Assembly: GCA_019100305.1 (NCBI GenBank)
Contig: JAHRHW010000280.1
Location: 1-6,118, forward strand
Source of the DNA: Candidatus Thiodiazotropha taylori
GTDB taxonomy: Bacteria > Pseudomonadota > Gammaproteobacteria > Chromatiales > Chromatiaceae
DNA: 6,118 bases
Direction: 5' to 3'
Of the stretch, positions 1 through 5,041 are shown piece after piece. The notes under the pieces are model-generated. The model was not told the origin of the DNA and did no database searches. It saw only the letters and a program-made list of their open reading frames with translations. Each line of letters opens with the position of its first letter. Positions within the stretch are counted from its first letter, which is position 1. The position numbers and the translations under genes were made by a program.

Positions 1-97
1 CACCCTCTCCCCAACCCCTCTCCCATCAAGGGAGAGGGGCTTTTAAGCAGTCATTCGCGAGCGTTTGCGGTGATTGGCATCCATTTGCGGCCAGGTG
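1..97 (+). repeat. GGGAGAGGGG hairpin repeat, long copy A
   Basis: The first 40 bases are identical to 284-323, and the next 57 bases match 324-380 without gaps at 44 of 57 positions. The core holds a perfect 10-bp inverted repeat, CCCCTCTCCC (15-24) and GGGAGAGGGG (30-39), around a 5-nt loop ATCAA, preceded by a second C/T-rich tract (3-12). Such hairpins recur in many gammaproteobacterial genomes as dispersed non-coding elements. The tail diverges while the hairpin is unchanged, so the hairpin seems to be the conserved part. The copy may extend left of the window, so its true boundary is unknown. Confidence 0.85.
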
Positions 98-145
98 CAG
101 AAACCCAAAGACATCAGCATGAGAATTACAAATGAGAGAGTAGCT

Positions 146-185
146 CCCCTCTCCCCTTGCGGGAGAGGGGCCGGGGGAGAGGGGG
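146..185 (-). repeat. GGGAGAGGGG hairpin repeat, inverted core-only copy
   Basis: CCCCTCTCCC (146-155) and GGGAGAGGGG (161-170) form the same perfect 10-bp stem as the flanking copies, here with loop CTTGC. The G-rich outer tract lies on the right (171-185), so this copy is in the opposite orientation to those at 1-97 and 284-380. The bases to its left show no similarity to the 57-base tail of the long copies, so only the core is present. Copy A and this copy therefore form an inverted pair around about 105 bp of unique sequence, an arrangement resembling a small non-autonomous element, although no target-site duplication is evident. Confidence 0.8.
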
Positions 186-212
186 ATTATCCAACAGCAT
201 CCTCATCAATTT

Positions 213-242
213 AAAAAAAACCCCAATACAAAGATTGGTGGG
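213..242 (-). terminator. Probable rho-independent terminator of the minus-strand operon
   Basis: Read on the minus strand, CCAAT (plus 234-238) pairs with ATTGG (plus 223-227) across a 6-nt loop. The stem can be lengthened by two C-G pairs if one A at 239 is bulged. Eight consecutive T residues follow (plus 213-220). It lies about 175 nt beyond the stop of the metallophosphoesterase and is the only stem followed by a long T run on that side, so it is the best candidate end for the channel-phosphoesterase transcript. The stem is A/T-rich and modest in strength. Confidence 0.5.
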
Positions 243-264
243 TGAGTAAAGTTAACCTTCAATT

Positions 265-282
265 GCATCAAGTGCTTGATGC
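265..282. repeat. Perfect 8-bp inverted repeat beside copy B
   Basis: GCATCAAG (265-272) and CTTGATGC (275-282) are perfect reverse complements separated by TG. The palindrome ends one base before repeat copy B begins at 284. It could be a hairpin in the 3' untranslated region of the minus-strand operon, a binding site, or part of the repeat element's left end. The matching position next to copy A lies outside the window, so the last idea cannot be tested here. Confidence 0.6.
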
Positions 283-283
283 T

Positions 284-380
284 CACCCTCTCCCCAACCC
301 CTCTCCCATCAAGGGAGAGGGGCTATCAAGCCGTTCTTCCCGGGCGTTTGGGGTGATTGGTATCCATTGGCAGCCAATTG
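284..380 (+). repeat. GGGAGAGGGG hairpin repeat, long copy B
   Basis: This is the second long copy, identical to copy A over its first 40 bases and 77% identical over the following 57. The perfect stem is CCCCTCTCCC (298-307) and GGGAGAGGGG (313-322) with loop ATCAA. It ends 37 nt short of the stop codon of the metallophosphoesterase, so the 3' end of that transcript would include the hairpin. A short open frame reading through this repeat from 242 to 472 starts without a ribosome binding site and is not considered a gene. Confidence 0.85.
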
Positions 381-417
381 TTGGAATCATAAAAAGACCA
401 AAGCGGGACAATCCAGA

Positions 418-1176
418 TCATGGATCGATCTCCATGAGTGTCTTCGCCGCGATGCGGGTCTCTGAGGGGTAGCCGAAGGCGTTATTGATATAGCGAACGC
501 CTTTGATCTTCACGCTCTGATTGACATGGCTGTGGCCGTAGATATGGATATCTGAGTCGAGGTCGCGAATCTGCTGATCGAGCTGAGGGCTGCCCAGTAC
601 CGGGTAGATGTCGCGAAACCGGTGCGGAATGAAATCCGGCATTACATCGATGCGCGGCAGAAAGTGGGAGAAGGTGATCACTCGCTCGGACGAGTGAGCC
701 AGCTGGAGCTTGTTCTTATCCAGGAAGAAGCGGTTTTGCGCCTCTGGAGTCTCCAGAGCCTCGGGCCATTTGCAGTGGGTGAAATCCATCCACTTACCCA
801 GCAGGGTATCACTCATGGTGCCGAAACTGAGGTCGTACCAGGAGAAGAGCGGAACGATGCTGGTGCCGTTGAGCCGCCTGGGCTCGGTGATCACCTGATG
901 CTGTTGCGCCAACTCAAGCAGGTTGAAGAATTTCTCAATGGAGTCGGCAAGTGAGTCTTTGCGAACCCAGATATCGTGGTTGCCGGGAACGTAGAAAAGC
1001 GTTTTGAATTTCCTTTTCAGCTGATCAAAACAGTGGGCGATAAGGCTCTCCGAGTCCGAAATGTCGCCGGCCAGGATCAGACAGTCATTCAGATAGTCCG
1101 AGTCGGAGAGATTGGCGATCCACTGCTCATTCACCGCAAAGTCGATGTGGATGTCTGAGACTGTGAAAATCCTCAT
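418..1176 (-). CDS. Calcineurin-like metallophosphoesterase
   Basis: This 252-residue protein has the full metallophosphoesterase metal-binding signature: DIH (D8, H10), GD (G37-D38), GNHD (65-68), a lone histidine in SHFLP (H171) and GHSH (214-217). Family members bind two metal ions and hydrolyse phosphomonoesters, phosphodiesters or nucleotides; the substrate cannot be read from the sequence. There is no signal peptide or membrane segment, so it should be cytoplasmic. The ATG at 1174-1176 places the first metal-binding motif at residue 8, as usual for the family, but no clear Shine-Dalgarno sequence precedes it. It begins 34 nt after the stop of the MscS-type channel gene on the same strand, so the two are probably co-transcribed and this gene may depend on the upstream one for expression. 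The family is certain; the function is not. Confidence 0.9.
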   Translation of the reverse strand: MRIFTVSDIHIDFAVNEQWIANLSDSDYLNDCLILAGDISDSESLIAHCFDQLKRKFKTLFYVPGNHDIWVRKDSLADSIEKFFNLLELAQQHQVITEPRRLNGTSIVPLFSWYDLSFGTMSDTLLGKWMDFTHCKWPEALETPEAQNRFFLDKNKLQLAHSSERVITFSHFLPRIDVMPDFIPHRFRDIYPVLGSPQLDQQIRDLDSDIHIYGHSHVNQSVKIKGVRYINNAFGYPSETRIAAKTLMEIDP

Positions 1177-1210
1177 CTAACGCGTACTGTTATCGCTGCC
1201 GTTGCCAATG

Positions 1211-2959
1211 CTAAGGAAAGGTGACCGGCGGCGGTTTCACCCCAGTGCCGGTGGTATCCGCCACGATCTGTTGCGCCAGGGACTGTCCCAGCTGCTGGGC
1301 TTTGGATTGGCTCATCTCGTCGCTCGCACTACCATCCCCCTCTTCCTGCTTCATATAGAGGGTCTGGGTGGGGAAGGCGAACTCGACCTCCAGCCCCTGG
1401 GCAAGGCGCAGGATGTCGAGCATGAAACGGTGGCGTTCCCGCAGTTCAGTATTCCACTCCGGCGTCTCCCAGAAGACATACAGCAGCACATCCAGGGAGG
1501 AGGCGGCGAACTCGTTCAGGTAGACCTGGTAGTAGTCCTTGCGCATGTAGGGGTGCTGGCGCACCAGCTCCCGAACCCCTTCGCAGAAGGCCTCGATGCG
1601 ATCCGGCGGGGTGTCGTAGGTGAGGGAGAGTTTGCAGGAGAGGCGGCGGTAGCGCCGCTCACCCATGTTGTCCACTGTGGCGGTGATGAACTTGGAGTTG
1701 GGCACGGTCACCACCGAGTTATAGAAGGTGCGAATCCGGGTGCTGCGGAAGCCGATCCGCTCGACGCTCCCCTCCACCCCGTCGACGACGATCCAGTCAC
1801 CCACGGAGAAGGTGCGGTCCATCAATACGGTGACCGAACCGAACAGATTCTGCACCATATCCTTGGCCGCCAAGGCGAAGGCCAGACCACCAAGGCCGAG
1901 ACCCGCCAGCAGGCTGGAGATGTCCACGTTGAGATTGTCGGCGATGAAGACAAAGCCGATCACCGTAACGAAGATTTTCAGGGTGCGCGGGATCAGCGGG
2001 ACCAGCGCATCATCCAGTTTGTTTTCGGTCAGCTGGGCCCGTTTGTGCAGAAACGCGGAGACCAGATCCACCAGTCGGTAGGCGGCCCAGACCCCGGAGA
2101 TGCTGGCGAGGAATTTTACCGCCACCAGCAGGATCAGCATGACGTTTTCCGTCAGCCCCATCAGGTTGATGCCACTCCACCAGATCAGCGCCATGGCCAT
2201 CAGCCCGAGCGGTCGCAGGATGTCCTCGGAGATCTCTTTGAACTCCTGGTGTTTGGTCTGATTGCGCCAACGACGTACTCCACTGCGCAGGAAGAAGGAG
2301 AGCAACTTGTCGGCCACCACACCCAGCATGATGGTGAACAGCAGGCCCAGCCACTGCCAGTTGGGCAGTAGGAAAGTGGTCGCCTTGAAGGAGGCGGGAA
2401 TCTGCTGGCGAAAGCGGATATGCCAGGGTATTTTGCTCGACTCCGCCTGTTTGCCGTCGACCCTTTGGGTCTCGGCCACCTCATCCATAATCGCCGGCAG
2501 CTGGCTGATGGTGTTCTGGTCGAACAGCCAGGCGCCAGACTCGGTGCGGGCAATGCGGATGTCGCCGTTGTCATAACTGTGGAACAGATAGGTGGGGCCA
2601 TCGGTTTGGTTCGGCACCTTTTTCAGATCGACCACCCGGGTTCGATCCATCACCTCGATCAGCATCCAGGCCAGATCACTCCCTTGCTCCTTTCTCACCA
2701 GCGAGTTGATGGCTGACAGATCCAGAGTGGTGACCGCCGCATCGATACGTTCCGGCGCGCCCCGTTTGATGTCGTTCATGGCATGGAGAAAGGTCTCCAT
2801 GGTGGCGCGGGGGGATTTCAGGGTCTGCGGGACCGCTGCCGGTTTGCTTTCTGATTGTTCCGTGTCGGCGTTGGCCTTTGTCTCTTCTGCCCACAGAGGT
2901 AGTGCAAACAGGCTCAACAAGAGGAGAACCAAGAGGCTTGGATTGTATTTAGAACGCAT
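1211..2959 (-). CDS. MscS-family mechanosensitive ion channel with periplasmic N-terminal region
   Basis: The 582-residue protein begins with a signal peptide (hydrophobic core about 8-20, likely cleavage after A24 in LPLWA). Residues about 25-190 form a soluble, probably periplasmic region. Membrane segments follow near 198-224, 248-268, 272-300 and 326-345, then the pore helix at 347-380. The pore helix has the glycine/alanine-rich pattern GLGLGGLAFALAAKD and the NLFGS kink of the MscS family. The cytoplasmic beta domain follows (DRTFSVGDWI, VEGSVERIGFRSTRIRT, VTVPNS at about 381-422), then an alpha/beta domain and a low-complexity tail after about 540. Such channels open under membrane tension and release solutes during hypo-osmotic shock. 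It is about twice the length of E. coli MscS (286 residues) because of the N-terminal region and extra helices. It is the first gene of a two-gene unit. Long open frames on the opposite strand are shadows. Confidence 0.93.
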   Translation of the reverse strand: MRSKYNPSLLVLLLLSLFALPLWAEETKANADTEQSESKPAAVPQTLKSPRATMETFLHAMNDIKRGAPERIDAAVTTLDLSAINSLVRKEQGSDLAWMLIEVMDRTRVVDLKKVPNQTDGPTYLFHSYDNGDIRIARTESGAWLFDQNTISQLPAIMDEVAETQRVDGKQAESSKIPWHIRFRQQIPASFKATTFLLPNWQWLGLLFTIMLGVVADKLLSFFLRSGVRRWRNQTKHQEFKEISEDILRPLGLMAMALIWWSGINLMGLTENVMLILLVAVKFLASISGVWAAYRLVDLVSAFLHKRAQLTENKLDDALVPLIPRTLKIFVTVIGFVFIADNLNVDISSLLAGLGLGGLAFALAAKDMVQNLFGSVTVLMDRTFSVGDWIVVDGVEGSVERIGFRSTRIRTFYNSVVTVPNSKFITATVDNMGERRYRRLSCKLSLTYDTPPDRIEAFCEGVRELVRQHPYMRKDYYQVYLNEFAASSLDVLLYVFWETPEWNTELRERHRFMLDILRLAQGLEVEFAFPTQTLYMKQEEGDGSASDEMSQSKAQQLGQSLAQQIVADTTGTGVKPPPVTFP

Positions 2960-3351
2960 GGTTTTGTGACGCTATTGAGGTTGATGTTGCGCGCTAGTTT
3001 AACCCAATGCGAATAGCTGATCATGGGGATTTTGTGACAACAAAGCGTCTACCCAGGCTGACTGGAAAAGTGACCGGTCAAAGGACGGTGAGGCTGGTAA
3101 GGGCTTCAAAACCAAACGCTTCCTGACTCACTGGAATCAAGTTCCTAATCCTCAGGCCGATAAAAAGGTATGAAACTTCGGGTCAGTCCGAGCAGGAGCT
3201 GTAAGCCCAGTCGGTACGAACCGATCGATCTCGCACCACGCCATTCGCCAGGAGGGTGCACCACCAGACCCCCGTAGGTTGTAGTTTCATCCAATGCTGA
3301 TCATTGGCTGTGATGGTTGTTCGCATCCGCTTTGCATCTGAGGAGGTTGAA
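2960..3351. promoter_or_regulatory. Divergent intergenic region between channel and glutamate-synthase-like genes
   Basis: These 392 bp separate two divergent genes and should hold both promoters, but no pair of boxes matches the sigma-70 consensus well enough to call. Visible structure: a 9-bp direct repeat TTTTGTGAC (2962-2970 and 3030-3038) upstream of the channel gene; a perfect 10-bp palindrome TGACCGGTCA (3071-3080); an inverted repeat TCGGT/ACCGA (3211-3215, 3220-3224); and a 6-bp hairpin CCAATG/CATTGG (3291-3296, 3302-3307) shortly before the ribosome binding site of the plus-strand gene. A 35-codon open frame from 3170 to 3277 has its only purine-rich tract too close to the start codon and was not called. 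Confidence 0.5.
3291..3307 (+). promoter_or_regulatory. Small hairpin in the 5' leader of the glutamate-synthase-like gene
   Basis: CCAATG (3291-3296) and CATTGG (3302-3307) pair perfectly across a 5-nt loop CTGAT, 33 nt before the Shine-Dalgarno sequence. It does not resemble any riboswitch I recognise, and with six pairs it may only be a minor leader structure. Confidence 0.35.
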
Positions 3352-3354
3352 ATG
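3341..3354 (+). promoter_or_regulatory. Strong ribosome binding site that fixes the start at 3352
   Basis: AGGAGG (3341-3346) lies 5 nt before the ATG at 3352-3354. The reading frame is open further upstream to a TTG at 3304, but that codon has no such site, and the 16 residues it would add sit before a typical short N-terminus followed by a membrane helix. The ATG is therefore the start. Confidence 0.85.
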
Positions 3355-4878
3355 AGTGGTTCAGAATCGTCGATCCAGAATTTCCTGCTGGCTACCCTGG
3401 AGATCTTCTCCGTCATCCTGTTGGTGGTGTTGACCCTGATCCTGGTGGCGGTGATCGTCACCTACATCTTCGATATCACCCAGACCAAGACGGCGATCCG
3501 GAGAAACTATCCGGTCATCGGTCATTTTCGCTACTTCTTTGAACATCTAGGTGAGTTTTTTCGCCAGTACTTCTTTGCCATGGACCGGGAGGAGCTGCCG
3601 TTCAACCGTGCCCAGCGCAGTTGGGTCTATCGGGCCGGCAAGAACCTGCCCAACACGGTGGCGTTCGGCTCCACCCGGGATATCCGGCGCCCGGGCTCGA
3701 TCCTGTTCGTCAACTGCCCCTTCCCGACCCTGGGTGAGGATGCGGTACCACCAGGCCCGGTGACCATTGGTGAGGATTGCCAACACCCCTACACCACGGC
3801 TTCCCTGTTCAACATCTCCGGGATGAGCTACGGCGCGCTCTCCAAACCCGCCGTGCTGGCCCTCTCGATGGGTGCCAAGCGTGCCGGCTGCTGGATGAAT
3901 ACCGGCGAGGGGGCGGTCTCTCCCTACCACCTGGAGGGGGGCGCCGACATCGTTTTTCAGATCGGCACCGCGAAGAACGGCGTGCGGGATCTGGCCGGTA
4001 ATCTGAATGATGACAAACTGAAGGAAGCGGCCGCACTGCCCCAGGTGAAGATGTTTGAGATCAAACTGAGCCAGGGGGCGAAGCCGGGTAAAGGGGGCAT
4101 TCTACCGGCAAAGAAGGTGACCGAAGAGATCGCCGAGATTCGCGGCATTCCTTTGGGCCAGGATGCGATCAGCCCCAATCGCCACCCGGATATCCGCAGC
4201 AGCAGCGATCTGCTGGATATGATCGAACGGGTGCGCCGGGTGACCGGCAAGCCGGTGGGTTTCAAGACAGTGATCGGTGGGCCTCAGTGGCTCGACAGTC
4301 TGTTCGAGGAGATCAACAAGCGAGGGAAATCATCAGCCCCGGATTTCATCACCCTCGACGGCAGTGACGGGGGAACCGGAGCAGCACCCATGCCACTGAT
4401 CGATGCGGTGGGGCTCTCCCTCAGAGAGAGCCTCTATATCCTGGTTGACCGGCTGAATGCCCATGGTCTTCGGGATCGGGTCAAGGTGGTCGCCTCCGGT
4501 AAGCTGATCACCCCGGCGGATGTGGCCTGGGCGCTCTGTGTGGGGGCCGATTTTGTCACCTCCGCACGGGGATTCATGTTTGCCCTGGGCTGTATCCAGG
4601 CCCTGGCATGCAACAAGAACAGCTGCCCCACCGGCATTACCACTCATGATCCCAAGTTACAGAAGGGGTTGGTGCCCGATGTGAAGGCAGACCGGGTGGC
4701 CAGCTACGTGAACAACCTGGTACATGAGGTGGGTGTCATCGCCCACTCCTGCGGGGTAAAGTCGGCACGGGATCTGCGCCGTCAGCATGCGCGTATCGTT
4801 ACCGCGGATGGGCCGTCGGTCGCGCTGGATGAGCGTTTTCCTCCGGTGAAACCGCCCCAGGAAGAGGTTGTCAGTTGA
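3352..4878 (+). CDS. Membrane-anchored FMN-binding glutamate-synthase-like protein
   Basis: This 508-residue protein has one N-terminal hydrophobic helix (about 11-40), a conserved linker (about 41-97, YPVIGHFRYFFEHLGEFFRQ) and the TIM-barrel FMN/3Fe-4S domain of glutamate synthase (about 140-480). Signature pieces are ISGMSYGALS (155-164), GEGAVSPYH (185-193), QGAKPGKGG (241-249), GSDGGTGAAP (337-346), and C414-x5-C420-x4-C425, which matches the 3Fe-4S cluster motif. In true glutamate synthase this domain reduces 2-oxoglutarate plus ammonia to glutamate. Here the glutaminase domain with its N-terminal cysteine, the C-terminal beta-helix domain and any NAD(P)H-binding subunit are all missing, so electron donor and ammonia source are unknown and the substrate may differ. 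The predicted topology is a cytoplasmic catalytic domain tethered to the inner membrane. It appears monocistronic. Family confidence is high; activity is uncertain. Confidence 0.92.
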   Translation: MSGSESSIQNFLLATLEIFSVILLVVLTLILVAVIVTYIFDITQTKTAIRRNYPVIGHFRYFFEHLGEFFRQYFFAMDREELPFNRAQRSWVYRAGKNLPNTVAFGSTRDIRRPGSILFVNCPFPTLGEDAVPPGPVTIGEDCQHPYTTASLFNISGMSYGALSKPAVLALSMGAKRAGCWMNTGEGAVSPYHLEGGADIVFQIGTAKNGVRDLAGNLNDDKLKEAAALPQVKMFEIKLSQGAKPGKGGILPAKKVTEEIAEIRGIPLGQDAISPNRHPDIRSSSDLLDMIERVRRVTGKPVGFKTVIGGPQWLDSLFEEINKRGKSSAPDFITLDGSDGGTGAAPMPLIDAVGLSLRESLYILVDRLNAHGLRDRVKVVASGKLITPADVAWALCVGADFVTSARGFMFALGCIQALACNKNSCPTGITTHDPKLQKGLVPDVKADRVASYVNNLVHEVGVIAHSCGVKSARDLRRQHARIVTADGPSVALDERFPPVKPPQEEVVS

Positions 4879-5030
4879 GGATGATTCAGCCAGGGATGGC
4901 GAAGAAGGATCAGTCCGCATTTGAATGCATATGAATGCAAACAGTGCACTCACAATCTGATATTCATTTGATCCTGGTCCGCCCGGTGCAGGCCGGGTTT
5001 CCAGTGCCGCAATAAAGAAGGATTCTGGCG
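4879..5030. other. Convergent intergenic region
   Basis: About 150 bp lie between the convergent glutamate-synthase-like gene and the integrase. They hold a tandem octamer TGAATGCA (4922-4929 and 4932-4939, 10-bp pitch), GGATCA/TGATCC at 4907-4912 and 4969-4974, and two terminator-like hairpins described separately. No coding sequence or complete attC site (RYYYAAC paired with GTTRRRY at 60-140 bp) is visible. Confidence 0.6.
4982..5000 (+). terminator. Possible weak terminator of the glutamate-synthase-like gene
   Basis: CCCGG (4982-4986) pairs with CCGGG (4993-4997) around a 6-nt loop, extendable by one G-U pair, followed by only three T residues. It sits about 100 nt after the stop codon in the correct orientation. 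The short stem and poor T run make it a tentative call. Confidence 0.35.
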
Positions 5031-5041
5031 TTAAACGCCAG
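5016..5041 (-). terminator. Palindrome spanning the integrase stop codon, possible terminator
   Basis: CTGGCGTTAAACGCCAG (5025-5041) is an inverted repeat with 8-bp arms around one central base. As RNA from the minus strand it would form a 6-bp G/C-rich stem CTGGCG/CGCCAG with loop TTTAA, and the TAA in that loop is the stop codon of the integrase frame. The following minus-strand bases are T-rich but interrupted (AATCCTTCTTT), so termination is plausible rather than certain. The centre also reads GTTAAAC, which fits the integron core-site pattern GTTRRRY, but no partner core site was found. Confidence 0.4.

Larger units (their letters stand above)
1..417. other. Gene-free region with repeats and terminator
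   Basis: No supported coding sequence lies here. The region is accounted for mainly by the three hairpin repeats, the 265-282 palindrome and the minus-strand terminator. The remaining unique stretches (about 98-145, 186-212 and 381-417) are rather A/T-rich. I see no RNA gene, promoter or coding remnant in them. Confidence 0.7.

Noticed and set aside
1..380. CRISPR array
   Set aside because: The three repeats differ in orientation and length, and the intervals between them are irregular and too long for spacers.
242..472. Plus-strand 76-codon open frame through repeat copy B
   Set aside because: It starts at a GTG without a ribosome binding site, reads through a non-coding hairpin repeat, and overlaps the 3' end of the metallophosphoesterase.
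1215..1228. Shared 14-mer between the channel gene's end and the divergent promoter region (3064-3077)
   Set aside because: The two stretches match at 13 of 14 bases, but one is within coding sequence at the channel's C-terminus and no wider similarity surrounds them, so chance is the simplest explanation.
1202..2371. A 389-codon open frame on the plus strand opposite the channel gene
   Set aside because: It lies antisense to a clear MscS-family gene with signal peptide and conserved pore motif. Its translation is rich in His, Gln, Gly and Asp with no recognisable domain, typical of an antisense shadow in GC-rich DNA.
3170..3277. Possible 35-residue peptide in the leader of the glutamate-synthase-like gene
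   Set aside because: The only purine-rich tract is directly next to the ATG and too close for initiation, and the composition is not protein-like. A leader peptide cannot be excluded but is unsupported.
3160..3340. Riboswitch, such as an FMN element, before the FMN-binding protein
   Set aside because: The leader lacks the conserved blocks of the FMN element, and the hairpins present are short and do not form a multi-helix junction that I can recognise.
4890..5041. Complete attC site downstream of the integrase
   Set aside because: GTTAAAC at 5030-5036 fits one core site, but no RYYYAAC partner occurs at a suitable distance to the left, and no L-box pairing was seen.
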